Positions 10,994-22,095 of a DNA stretch of 64,000 nucleotides are shown here, piece after piece (the first letter of the stretch is position 1; each line of letters starts with the position of its first letter). The stretch comes from Dryococelus australis (Eukaryota; Arthropoda; Insecta; Phasmatodea; Phasmatidae). Made by a program: the position numbers and the translations under genes. Where the stretch lies: the NCBI GenBank assembly GCA_029891345.1, contig CM056994.1, forward strand, positions 138,018,457-138,082,456. Reading direction: 5' to 3'. Under the pieces are notes generated by a model, which searched no databases, had not been told where the DNA came from, and saw only the letters and a list, made by a program, of their open reading frames with translations.

Positions 10994-11727
10994 ATGTCAA
11001 TTATGTTTATATTAAGTGGAAACTCGTCGCAATTGCGTTCGGGATATTTCCTAGCTTTGGATTTATATGGTCAGTGACAAATAAGCCTAATCGAATAAAT
11101 TTGTAACTTACAACAGTATACCCAAGATTGACATGCACAATCAATCATTTACGGTCAACATTGGTGAAAAAACCTATAAGATTTCGATTCCGGTGGGATC
11201 TTATTAATTTTGATTATTTAGAAACATTCCTTAAAGCGGAATTGCCTGAAGATGTACATTTCCGATTACATGGAAATTCAAATACTTTAACTAGTGCGAT
11301 GTACAGAAACGTCGATATTGATTTCACGGATGACAAATCAATCGGAAATATGTTAGGTTACAAAAGGAGTGTGTTTCCCACCAAACAATTATACAAATAA
11401 TCAAAGCAGGTCTATATTTTATCAGTTAATATATGTTGTGAAAATGATAATATTGAAGGCGGTTCATATTTGAATGGAATACCAACAATTAAATTATATA
11501 AAATCACATGTGCGAGGGCTCCAGGATACAAAATAATTGAAAAGCAGAATACTTTGATCTATCTTCCAGTAATAGCTAATTGTGTTGCTAAAATAGTTGT
11601 TACAACTGCCGATCAAGATGGCAAACTTAGTCATTTTAGAAATGGAAATTACTGTTCGTTTACATTTAAAAAAGATCTATATAAACACTGGTATTCTGTT
11701 TTAATTACAATTAAATTGGTTTGCTGA
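10994..11727 (+). pseudogene. Penton-like capsid protein of Polinton B (broken)
   Basis: The start reads MSIMFILSGNSSQLRSGYF, matching the penton N-terminus. The middle (11128-11400) contains LHGNSNTLTSAMYRNVDIDF and DKSIGNMLGY, the SIGxxLGF-type block. After a frame change, 11470-11727 carries KIIEKQNTLIYLPVIANCV and TADQDGKLSHFRNGN, which match the family's C-terminal jelly-roll strands (IYLPV and VDQDGxxxNFRG). Stops near 11080-11120 and 11401 and at least two frameshifts inactivate it. It lies between the protease and the hexon. Confidence 0.8.
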
Positions 11728-11911
11728 GCATAATAGTCAATAATAATATAAAGTAAGAGGTTCTTTTAAAAAAACTATGTTTTTAAGGAACTTACTTCGA
11801 AGAAAGTAACTATAAAAAGACATAAATACAATGATAAAAAGCTCACTTCAAATAAGATATCCGTCAAGTTCACATGGGGCAAGAAATTGTTTTTATAGAA
11901 ATTAGGATCTA

Positions 11912-13085
11912 CAGTTAATAGAAATAGAAGACAAACTTGACGTTGAAGAACCAATAAGTTATGAAGATGCAAACACTAATGCAGAAATACATGTGAATTG
12001 ACCCTTTCTGAGCAGGTCCGTATACGTTTCCTTTAGAAATAAGGATTTCTATACAAAAACACCAGATTTATATGTTATCATCGAAATCAAGTTTATGATT
12101 TAGAGGAATAATTAAAAAGAGAGGCAATGCAACTAATCCAGTAACTACAGGAATAGTGAGAAACCGAATACTTCATTTAATAGGCAGAATTACATTTCTG
12201 CTCAATGGTGTTGTAATCAACTAAATATAAGATGTTGACGTTACTTCCACAATAAAGATCTATCTCTCGCAGACCGTAAACAATCTTTATACAGGGCTAA
12301 TGGCTGGGTGAAGCAATGCTACTGATTATACACTACAAATAAACCCAGGCGGAAAATACAAAGTTGTTATGTTGTTAAGTATTGTACTAGAATTCGCTGA
12401 AGGGTATTAACATATTATATAAAATGCTAAAAAAGAATTAGTTATTCTATTCGATAACATGATTTTGAATGCTACATATGATATGGCTAATAACGAGGAA
12501 GGCATAACACTTGTATTGAGCACTGTTGAATGGTTAATGCCACATAATTTAATTAACACTTGTGAATGTGTAAAGTTCTTTAAGTATATCTAAAAAAGGA
12601 AGAATTTAGAAATTGGGTGCAGGTAATGGGGGTTGGAGATGTTTCCAACACTACCAACATCGCACAAAGTCGTGTGAAATGTGGTATCAAGTTTTTTAAT
12701 GATAAACCACGGTACGTAGTCATTTGTTTTCAAATAAGTCGACAAAACAATTTAAAGGCGGAGAGAAAACTATTCGATAGTTGTGATATGAAAAATATTT
12801 AACTTTATCTAAACAGTCAAGTATATTCCTATACAAATTTAAATATAAACTTTGCTAATGGCGAATTCCTTATTTGCTACAATATGTATTCAAAATTCCA
12901 GGAAACGTATTATAACAAAAAAAAAAACCTCACTGATCTTAGAACCTGAAGCATCTATAACTAGAGGAGCGATATTTGTATTTGACATAATCAAACAAAA
13001 TGACACCATTAGCAATAATGTTATTGATTCACAAATTGAAATAATTGCAAATACACCCATTCTGCCAATGCGCAAGCTTCTGCTT
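11912..13085 (+). pseudogene. Hexon-like major capsid protein of Polinton B (broken)
   Basis: Blocks of the major capsid protein appear in order. IEIEDKLDVEEPISYED near 11915 is the N-terminus. VTTGIVRNRILHLIGR near 12140-12190 corresponds to the first jelly-roll block, followed by VVMLLSIVLEFAEGY near 12365-12405 and LVLSTVEWLMPHNL near 12505-12555. FNDKPRYVVICFQISRQNN near 12690-12750 is very typical, as is CDMKNI with LYLNSQVYSYTNLNINFANG after it. The final block ISNNVIDSQIEIIANTPI ends near 13060. Stops and frame changes occur every 100-200 bp. Element C has the same blocks and the two copies align well by eye. Confidence 0.8.
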
Positions 13086-13182
13086 TGATCATTCACAATT
13101 GATTAGCATGTTATCATATAAGATATAACCTGGTGAATATAATGCCTTGAGTTAGTACACGACGAACTACAGTAGCGACGAG

Positions 13183-14360
13183 ATGTTTTGCAATGTGCAA
13201 GATTTTCAATCACCAGTTAGATTTATCATTTAAGAATTTGCTGTTTCTGATATGGAAGAATACACAACGGTATTTATTTTCAAACTGTCGTTCGACTGGA
13301 AATTTTTAAGACACAAATACCAGAAAACCAATTGATGGGTTACCAAACATCACCTTGTTTTAACATGGGAGAGTGGATGTACGGAGTATGAGAATATAGA
13401 AGGTATTTGAAATAAGTACTTAAATAACTGTGAGATATATGTATGTGGACTCTCGAAAAAAACATATTTTACAAAGTGCGTTGAATGGGAAAATAAAAGA
13501 TATCCAAAAAGTGTACAATTGTCCACTGTTCAAACAATTACGTAAAACGTATGGATATAAAGCGGCATATTCCCTGCAGAGGAAAACGCTAAAAGTAATA
13601 CTAAATTGATCATTGATGACTGATTGGGGTGACGTGGATGAAGATGATTCTCTCCAGTGTCTCCAGTGGATGTTATACGACTAATATGGCATTATCTGGG
13701 ATGAGAGAACATTGTGGATTAATGAGTGTTATTTAGTGCAGAAAAGCATTTGGTTTGTGCAAACCTATGTTATTTAAAGATGTAACAAGAAGAGAACGAA
13801 GTCACATGCTCATGCATACAGAAATCAAAGTGTGAATTCAATATTAGCAAGTTATTTGCACATTGGAGTAAACCTTTTGAACATGTTTGGAAAAAAATTG
13901 GTATTTATATCTTTGTGACATTCCTACGTTAAACATGTCTTTCTTACACCCATCTCACATTTTCGTCTGTGTCACCCCAGCAAACTCAAGTATGAGTTAC
14001 TCTTGTTGGTCTAGCAGAGTATTGAATCATTTTGGAGAGACTTGTGATGAATTGTTTCATTTCAAAAATATCCAATTTCCACTAGAGAGTGAAAAATGTT
14101 ATGGTTTAAAATCTTGTCCAGATCAGAAAAAAATTTCCTGTATACCATATTGTCTGAATACAAGTCTACCAGCAACCATCGAAGAAGTGTATTCGCACTT
14201 TTATTAAAGTTTTCCTAATTTAGCAGAATGTATAATATTACATGCATCTAAATACACAAAAAAAGTAAACAATCAAATCGATTAGAAGACGACAAGTATT
14301 TGTATTACCAACGAGAGAATGGAAAAGATACTATGTAAAAAGTGTTTTTCCAAACACCTA
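13183..14360 (+). pseudogene. Conserved Polinton protein X, element B (broken)
   Basis: Starts MFCNVQDFQSPVRFIIKEF and continues with EEYTTVFIFKLSFDWKFL and NIEGI ... YLNNCEIYVCG, a layout shared with X in element C and with a hypothetical protein of many insect Polintons. The middle has MTDWGDVDEDD. The end near 14160-14350 (KKCIRTFIKVF, then REWKRYYVKSVFPNT) aligns with the end of X in element C. X always follows the hexon on the same strand. Its fold and role are unknown to me. Many stops and frame changes. Confidence 0.6.
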
Positions 14361-14734
14361 GTGTTGACAAAATGTAGTCTGTTATAAAAATGTAATGAAA
14401 TAAATGGTTTGAAAATTATTTTGTGTTTAACTGACTTTAAAAATGTACGAATTGTAATACTATTCACGTATAAATAATTCTAAAAACAAAATGTTACGAA
14501 AACTTTGCTTATGTGCATTTAACAATCAAATCTAAATGTGTCTGCACATAAATGAAAAGGTTTGTGTGGGATATTGATTAAATAAAACATTAGTTATTTG
14601 AAAGTTATGTAATACATTGAACTCTGTAATCATATATTCTAGGATTCAGACATATTGTGTTTAAAAACGAATAATGTAATCGGATTGGTTCCTGTTGCTC
14701 ATGTTTGTAATTCTTAGAATTACCTATTACTGCC

Positions 14735-14758
14735 TATAAAAGGTGTGCATCTTTCAGT
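14735..14758 (+). promoter_or_regulatory. TATA box and TCAGT initiator before the polymerase region, element B
   Basis: TATAAAA at 14735-14741 and TCAGT at 14754-14758, 21 bp apart. The upstream 200 bp (14525-14735) are conserved, inverted, in element C at about 43870-44165, where TATAAAA lies at 43873-43879 on the minus strand. Confidence 0.5.
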
Positions 14759-14814
14759 TTCATTCTAGACAGGGAATATTATGGAAGCAATAATGCCTTT
14801 GCAGCTTTGCGGAA

Positions 14815-15126
14815 CTAACCACAACATGAAATAAATACCTGTAAGGTGAACAGTTCGAATGTGACCATTGAATGAGAATTCTGCCAGAACCATTTTTCTC
14901 GGAGCGACACATTAAAGTCACATTTTAAAACTTGTAGCATTGTTTCGCTGCAACTACAATCGACTCGGAATGCTCCATCGCTCCATAGCTCCATCTGTTC
15001 CATCTCTCCATAGTTACATAGCTCCATAACTCCATATGCTTCAACTGCTCCATCGCTCCATTTCTCCATCGCTCCATAGCTCCATCGCTCCATTTCTCCA
15101 TCTCCTCCATAGCTCCATGACTGCAC
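14815..15126 (-). CDS. Module R of Polinton B: 103-codon repeat-headed reading frame
   Basis: An uninterrupted 103-codon frame on the minus strand. Residues 1-53 are a period-3 repeat rich in Met, Glu, Trp, Ser, Tyr and Gly, read from the 9-bp minisatellite. Residues 54-103 are not repetitive and include CDFNVSLREKWF and a tail LQVFISCCG, resembling the tail of module R in element A. It lies between X and pPolB, antisense to both. No known family was recognised and it could be a chance frame across a repeat; the match of the non-repeat tail to element A is the main support. Confidence 0.35.
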   Translation of the reverse strand: MQSWSYGGDGEMERWSYGAMEKWSDGAVEAYGVMELCNYGEMEQMELWSDGAFRVDCSCSETMLQVLKCDFNVSLREKWFWQNSHSMVTFELFTLQVFISCCG

Positions 15127-15345
15127 AGCTCCATAACTCCATCTGCTACATCTGCTACATCACTCTATAGCACCATAACTCACTCTGATGCATCTGCTAC
15201 GTCGCTCCATAGCTCCATCGCTCCATAACTCCATAACTCTATCCGCTCCATTTGCTCCATCACTCCATAGCTTCATACCTCCACCTGGTCCATAGCTCTA
15301 TACGTCCACCTGCTCCACTTTCTGCATTTCCTCCATATGCTCAAA
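14970..15345. repeat. 9-bp minisatellite (CTCCATAGC-type)
   Basis: About 370 bp of imperfect 9-bp units such as ctccatagc and ctccatcgc, with scattered ctgctccat variants. It lies in the 5' region of pPolB B. The corresponding stretch of element C near 43.8 kb lacks it, so it expanded after the two copies separated. Confidence 0.85.
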
Positions 15346-16125
15346 AATTTCGATATGTTTATTCAGAGTTGGAAAGTTATTCGCTTCGTCAGTGAAGAGT
15401 TTATTCTCAAACCTCAGATACGAGATACTGGCTAGCATGTTCACTGGTATATTAAGTGACCCGCAGATCCTTAATGACAAAGAAGATACTTATGCAGATT
15501 TTGAATGATTGTTTATGAGGTGCATGGTTCCTCTCTTAGAATTAACTGCGGCATCACCCTACCTATCATCATTAGCGTAACCGAAGAGTGTAAGTATCTG
15601 AAATCCTTCGCAGCTGAAGAAGGTGCTACATATACATTTCACTTTCAAAGTAAATCATTTCCTATCCTACATTCGTCCAATATCGGAGTAATTTACGATG
15701 AGACAATTAAGACTTACCTAACCAATAGACTTGAGGAATTTAGTGCGTGTGGCCGTGACTGGGCTTTGCAAATAATATCGCATATGGATAGCCATATTTC
15801 GCAATATAATGCATTTACCATTGGCGCTGAACACACTAATTGGCCCAAGTTTATTGTCAATAGGATGGCCTGCATTCCAGGTGCAGCAAATGATCGATGA
15901 AACTCTTGTCCTTATCGAGATGTCAGAAAGCTCTGTTATGTTTAACAAGAGTTTGTACTCTGCTCTTGCCATTTCAGATCTTTACTAATTGACCATATAC
16001 TTCTTTCATTATCACTACATGGTTACAAAATTTCCTCCATCAGCATTGCACCTCTTATATTGCAGCTCATTATTCAGTTGGATGGTGTATCAACTTTATC
16101 CTGGGGACACTATAAAATCGCAGGA
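15345..16125 (+). pseudogene. Protein-primed DNA polymerase B of Polinton B, internally deleted
   Basis: The N-terminal part (15505-15890) reads EECKYLKSFAAEEGATYTFHF and later LTNRLEEFSACGRDWALQII, the block just before the family's RGSSYIPLPKF. WPKFIVNRMACI then stands for that block. Directly after it, in a new frame, IDETLVLIEMS appears, which belongs to the palm domain far downstream, and then the C-terminal LSWGHYKIAG. The exonuclease domain, zinc-finger-like CHIC block, most of the palm and the DTDS motif are missing; element C still has them. This means one or two deletions totalling more than 2 kb. The gene follows X and ends the coding part of the element. Confidence 0.7.
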
Positions 16126-17900
16126 TAAACTTTTTCTCACCCCTTACCCAACACTGTGCTAGTTAACTTACACAATATCATCTGCGAGTTAATCAAACGT
16201 CCAGCCATAACATGAGTGAGCCAATCAACTGACGGCTAGTGGCTTACAACAACTAAAATATAAGTTATGTGGAAGAACCACTGAACCAACGCTTCATTTA
16301 GTGATTAAAAACATCTCACAGATTTGAGAGTAATAATTTGGTCTCCCTGCAACAACATATACACATCATCAGCTTCGTCCCCCAGATGTGGAATTCACTG
16401 CATCATCAACTATTTGACATCTAACATGCAAACTGAAATGTTTGAATGTATATTTAAATGAATAAAGAACTTTGTGTTCCAGATATTCCAGAGAGGATGG
16501 TTGGTTTTTTGTGAATGTAAATAAATATTTTAAGAAGTATGTGACTTTGTATATGCAAATAAATATCGTTGTTGTTGGAAAAATGGGATATATTAATGTA
16601 TTTGAAACTGAATGTTTGTTTCATTCACCTGCACCAGAGTGTATATCTGGAATTTTATAAAACGTACATCTTAGAGAAATGAGCGAGTCAAAGTTTGCAC
16701 ACAATTAAATATAATTAATTACTTTCTCAACCTATGGCCTTAACATTAAAGTGTTTTAATTTAAATCATTATGTCACTACAGTGTACAAAAAATTTAGTT
16801 CAGTTTTTTATAGTAAAGCAATTTGTAATACAACAAACGAATAAAATTTCATTAGCTGGCATACAGAGTTAAACATATACACATTTTATATTTAATAGAA
16901 TTTTATGTTTACAAAACGAAACTAAGTTCAGGTTTACCACGAGGAACATGTAATTTTTCTGTGTACCAAAATAACAAAAACAAAAATACCTGGTTAATCG
17001 GTATTTTTTCAGTGAGCAGAAATATTTGGGTGTGAACACACCAGGGTTAAACACGTAATTTTCATTCACTCAGACTAAAGACTGTTCGCAACAACTAGTG
17101 TATCATTTTGTCCGACTGCATACTATATCAGCAAGCAACACTATCTCGCTACGAAATGAGTTTGCATGAAAATCACCTATAAGAGCGAAATCGTTAATAT
17201 TTAACGCAATAAAGACTTGTGTTTACGGAAAATCGCATCAGAGCGAACCATTTTTGCCTTAACTGCACCCCACAGAAAGAAAGAAAAATAAATAAATAAC
17301 TCTTAGTATACGATGTTTAAAGACACACGTAAAATGTAAATTATGGGTTATAGCGAACACGGATAGTTTTCACGGTATAATTAAAACACCTAGAAATGTG
17401 ATTTGCTCTGTATCTGCACTTATTGCGTAAATCTGTTCTTTCACTGTGTAAAAGGTTGAAACATTTTTTAATGCTAGAAATGAAAGATATGAACATTTTT
17501 GTGTGTAGTAGATTTGTGAATTCAGAAAACCAAACGTGTTTGTATCTAACGTGAGTTTCGGAGCCAGCATTTATTCCAATGGCGCGGTCACGTGCGTTGG
17601 AGCCACGATCTAGAAATACACATTTCAGTGTAAATTGCCTTATTTGTTCAGCTACATCGGAGTCTAAATCAAAGTTTACCGCTTTAGAAGACAGTTCTCT
17701 GCACTGGCCACTGTCCGCACAGGGAAGTGAGAGAGCGAACGAATGGGAGAGACAAAGCGAGAGAGCGCGGGGAATGTGTAATGGCTTAGTTCTTCATTCG
17801 TCGTCGGCCGGTGCAGATGCAAGGCCGCAGTGCTGAAGAGAGTGAACATACTTCGCAGACACACTGAGCTTTCGTTCATATTAAACCACATTTCACATTC
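16126..17900. other. 3' flank of pPolB B, partly conserved with element C
   Basis: No gene is recognised. From 16126 to about 16660 the sequence aligns by eye with the reverse complement of about 40650-40110 in element C, including CATCGTCCCCCAG-like and GAATAAA-like blocks, so it is element DNA; GAATAAAGA near 16460 may be the polyadenylation signal of pPolB. From 16.7 to 17.9 kb nothing clear was seen. Confidence 0.5.
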
Positions 17901-17929
17901 GTACAGGACATTCAGTTCGTGCAATTATT

Positions 17930-19889
17930 AAATATGTGATACATTGAGCTATGTGTAATGGGCCACCGCGAGTCGATGAAAGCAATGCGAGGTCCTTGTG
18001 ACAGGCGTGGTCGGAAGACACGCTATTGTAGGATTGCTGCGTGTCCACAGACAACGCGTTTGTAAGGGCGGGACCCGGCCGCGGTATGCTTAATGCGTGT
18101 GATATTTCGAATTTTACTAAAATGTTTCTAGAGGAAAGTGCTAATGCGATACAGTGCATTTTTACATGTTTAATAATTTATTAATTTTATACTTTCAATG
18201 TGTAATTATGACATGAGTGAGTAAATTTTTCGTGAGGAAAAGAGCTAATGCTGTACAGTGTGTTTTTTATATTTTATTTATTTATTATTCTGAACGTGTG
18301 ATTATGTCATGAGTGAGTTAAATTTTTTCTAGGCAATACATGGCAATTAGTGTAAGTTGTTTTGTTTGGAATTAAGTGATTTCTCCTTTTGGGCGTTTAA
18401 ATAATTTCTTTGTTCTTGGTTACATTTTCATTTGGAACATTTCGTAAGATCGTTCTGTTTATTATATGCGATAGTAAAATAACTTTGTATGTAGTTCAAA
18501 CATTGCTTCGTAAATATAACTCAGGATGCGTCGTCCTTGTGTTTATGGGTAGTGTGTGTGTTTGATGAGTTAAATATGCGTGTGGTTAGGGAATTCGTGG
18601 AAATGGGGTAACTTGTCTGCAATTTGTGTGTATTATTAATTTATATTTCATTGTTCATGCTTATTATTTCAATTGTGTCTCATTGTGTTAATTTTTTCCG
18701 TGTTTAATTTATGCTTCGTAGATGTTAGTATATTCAATTGTTTCATTTATTGAGGCGTTAGGTGATTTGTGGAAGTCGAGGAGTGAAGGTAGTTGCGTTT
18801 CAATAATAACATTGTTTCGTTCTGGTTACCTATAACTGAGAGTCTATGAGGGCGAAACGTAATTTGCGCGTGATTATTCTGTAGATTTATCCCGTAGTTT
18901 TCCATATATTAGTAGAGAAACAGGGTGGTGCTTTGTTAATATTTCGAACGTGGGGTTATCTAAAATGTGGAAATGGATGCATTAACTGATTATTAGTGTG
19001 GCTACATGGATTTAGGATCATTCATTTTGTTTCATTAATCTAATATACGCGATTTAATTGTCAATCTGGGTAAGTAATTTTTTTTTCTTGTAATTCACAA
19101 TTTGTGATGTGTTTTTTATTAGTGTCTCTCGTATCGTATAAAACACAATTTACTATTGTCACGTGTTTCGTACCTATTTAATTTCGTCGAAATACACATT
19201 TCGGCATATTTACAGTTCATACTTCATCTAGATATCGCCTGCGGCGGACGTGTCTTACCCCTCAGTCGATACGCTATGAATATTAAAGAATAGTCATTTT
19301 TAATTACATATGTCGTCTTTCAATATAAATTATACATTTGCTCATTTTCATTTGCGTTCCCCGAAATACTATTTTAAAACATTCATTTCCAAATACACAT
19401 TTCTCATTATACAGTATACAATTAGACACCGGCCAAAGCGGATGTGTGGTCGACTTCTCAAGTCACCGGATGTGTGATCACTCCTAATGAGTTCCATCCC
19501 CTCCTCCCCCTACTCAGTCGCCTACCAAGTGTACATGGGTCAACACATATGATGCTGCTCATACAACATTTTATCGACTCTTCCCCAAAAATAACACGTA
19601 TGACACTACTACACAACACATCTATCCTAGTGGCCCCACACCTATCCACCTCATTTGCCTGCCAGACGTCCAAGGGCGAACATCGATGACAGTTAAAAAA
19701 TAGAACACATTCAAACTATTTCACATAAAAATTTAAAAAAAATCTAAAATACTATAAAATTTTCAAAAAGGTATTAATACTTAATCCGATACATTAAACA
19801 AATTTTAATCCGATTTGCTAATTAAATGGATTGCTCAATTAATCTGATTAGCTAATTAATCGGATTAGCAAGTTAATCGGATTGACAAA
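17930..19889. repeat. Right terminal repeat of Polinton B
   Basis: Scattered blocks match the right terminal repeat of element C in the same orientation. Examples are the gcgggacccggccgcggtatgc block near 18066 against 51666, the paired 'tttctagggaaa(g)' blocks near 18125 and 18235 against 51935, and 'atatgatgctgctc(a/c)tacaaca' near 19549 against 53647. The outer end carries the 17-bp repeats also found at the edge of element C. Divergence is high, so the inner boundary is uncertain. Confidence 0.65.
19805..19889. repeat. Five tandem 17-bp units at the element tip
   Basis: Exactly five 17-bp units of the type TTAATCGGATTAGCAAA fill 85 bp with no indels. Degenerate units of the same motif lie at the right edge of element C near 53935-54000. 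Confidence 0.85.
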
Positions 19890-21498
19890 TTAAAATGCGA
19901 AATCTATTTTTAGACTATCCCTATCCACAGATAATTTGCGTATTGAGCCAGAACCGGCCCATCCTTAATACTACGAATTATCTGATATATTTTTTTAAGT
20001 GGTTCCAAGGGTTTTAATCGATCGAACCAAACCACTTCTCCAATGAGTTCACCATAAGGAAGAATCAAAAATATAATTAAATTCAGTAATTGCAGCCTAC
20101 TAGTGCATCCCCTGATTGACATGTCTTCCTTTTGAACAACCTGTCAAACTTTGTAGCATCTCACGGATTATTCTATTTCAACCACAATCATGCTTTGACA
20201 TGGTGAGAAGAAAACATGGTTTTAAATAAAATGTAAATGTTTAAGATTTTCTAAAATGAACTTTACTACAGAACGTTCAGGTAAATAATATTAAAGACTT
20301 TAATAAGAAACCATTATTTCTTCTGTCTGATATGATCAACAAAATGTCTGCGCAATATGTCTTCAGACGTTAAATCTGTTATTTATTTAAATTACATAAT
20401 ATTCCTTGAACAGCCAATGATGAAATTTGATTTGTTGATTAAGGTTGAACACATGCTGGCCATAATTCAAACATAGATTTTCCAGTCAATAACTATGGAT
20501 TTTATTAATTTTTCCTGTATTATTTTTGGACTAAGGAATGTTGCACAGAGGCACGCATATATAGTACGTCGAAAATTCACAGATATAATGTTTGGTTTTC
20601 CTTAACTAAGTCGAGTTGTGTACATGTTAATTTACCTAACAATCGTTTACCTTGTAACCATATTTAAAATTATTAAGGATTAATTTAAATTATAAAGGCT
20701 TAATTAATATTCTACAACACTCCGACACTTTCTTTTCGTGAACATCAGAATGCATATTACTATTAAAACTTCAAAAGAGCTCATTTCGACAACACAATGC
20801 GAAAACTGATAGGGAGAAGAAGGGGTTACATCACCAAAGTTTGCTTCTGAACTAACTTAGGATACTCTGAGTTCTTCACTTGTAAGCCATTTTTCAATCC
20901 TATTTTACACCAGATGTAATCAGTTTGCTCTTATTTTAAGCTTTTCTTTTCTAGAGGATGGTATAGATAATGAAATTGTGGCTGAAACCCTTTCGGAAAG
21001 AAAGTAGATTTACGGAATTTTGCAATTGTTTGATTCATATGAATAAATCTATATAAACATATTTGACGAAACAACCTAAGACGTACAGTTCGTCATCCTC
21101 AGTTCCGTATTCACCAATCACTCAGCGAACATTTTTAATAATCCAAGTCTTTTGTATTCCACTGGAACCGAAGTTCCTTAAAGTCAATATCTACTAATGA
21201 AATTGTAAAACAAATGCTATTTTTAAAACAGAGAGTGGTTACTAAGTAATACATAGCAGTTCCTTAAAAAAATGTATTGAATTTATCTCAGTTGTACTAT
21301 AAATTTCCTCTGACCTTTAACTGATAATTATTAAGTTAATAAATAAATATCCAATGGCAGCAAGTGGATATTGACATATCACACTTTAGCAATAGGCTTC
21401 TTGTATTATGACGATTTGCACAACCTCCAACATCAGCTTAAAATACCAAAATCTGTTGCGTGTTCACTCACTGCTAATAAGAGTTGCTGATTTCCCAG
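19890..21498. other. Non-coding stretch before the protease exon
   Basis: AT-rich. I looked for an upstream protease exon with a TAAHC-type codon string and found none, and no mobile element signature was seen. The last bases (tttcccag at 21491-21498) form the splice acceptor of the first visible exon. Confidence 0.5.
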
Positions 21499-21665
21499 TG
21501 TCGAACTAGTGACGGTGCACCTCGGAGCTGTCAACCTGAACGCCGATGAGGACGGCCGAGTAGCGATCACGACCAGAGGAATCATCAACCACGCCAACTA
21601 CAACCCTCGCAACCTCAACAATGACGTGGCCCTCGTCCGTCTGCCAAGCCCTGTCGCTCTCTCTC
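21499..21665 (+). CDS. Chymotrypsin-like serine protease, exon with Asp102
   Basis: First visible of four exons of a secreted S1-family endopeptidase, probably a midgut digestive enzyme. After the acceptor the frame (from 21500) reads VELVTVHLGAVNLNADE and on to GIINHANYNPRNLNND, then VALVRLPSPVALS. The Asp of NNDVAL is catalytic Asp102; LGAxN and INHANYNP are typical insect chymotrypsin motifs. The exon ends after one base of a codon at a GTAAGT donor. Across all visible exons about 190 residues are present against about 225 for a full catalytic domain; the missing part is the start, with the signal peptide, activation IVGG and His57. That part is either outside the window or was overlooked. 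Codon use is GC-richer than the surroundings, supporting a live gene. Confidence 0.9.
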
Positions 21666-21839
21666 GTAAGTACTTCCAGTTGTGCATCGTCACAAAACTT
21701 ATGTATTGGAATGCAATACCAATATGCTACTAGCTTATAGACATATTTGTCTCTTGACTGGACCACCTGTCTGCTGCACTGGGTAGTGGTGTTGCTAATC
21801 AGTCAAGGGGTACAAGTTATATTCCTGACTCTGATCCTT

Positions 21840-22095
21840 GGAGGAGCTGCGGTGGCTGATAGGTTAGCCTGCTCGCCTCCCACCAATGCGAACCGGGTTC
21901 ACTCAGCGATTGGATCACCAGATTTTTGCTTGTGGGAATCGTGCAGGACGATGCCGCTGGTCGGTGGGTTTTCTCGGGATCTCCCGTTCCCCCCCCCCCT
22001 TTTTCATTCCAGTGCTGTTCCATACTCACCTCAATCACCGTGATAGGCTCCCAAGACATTGCTGTTAAAAGCCACACAAATCTCTTCACTCACAC
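21840..22095 (+). repeat. tRNA-derived SINE
   Basis: Within intron 1. A box-A-like stretch (tggctgataggttagcc) and a box-B-like stretch (gggttcactcagc) are spaced as in a tRNA gene, with a CTCGCCTCCCACC-type anticodon arm region. They are followed by a non-tRNA body with ttctcgggatctcccgtt, a poly-C run and an A/C-rich tail. It lies 170 bp downstream of the exon, in the same orientation as the gene. Confidence 0.6.

Larger units (their letters stand above)
6400..19889 (+). mobile_element. Polinton B, near-complete but decayed gene set
   Basis: Contains remnants of every core module: integrase, Z, Y and ATPase on the minus strand (7.05-10.0 kb), then PLA2-adenain, penton, hexon, X and pPolB on the plus strand (10.1-16.1 kb). 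Its right end (about 17.9-19.9 kb) is homologous to the right terminal repeat of element C. A matching left terminal inverted repeat was not found left of 6.6 kb, so the left end is either lost or too diverged. All genes are broken, and pPolB has lost most of its middle. The element lies upstream of the first visible protease exon. Confidence 0.8.

Noticed and set aside
14970..15345. Regularly spaced short repeats resembling a CRISPR array
   Set aside because: Units are contiguous 9-mers without unique spacers, in a eukaryotic context.
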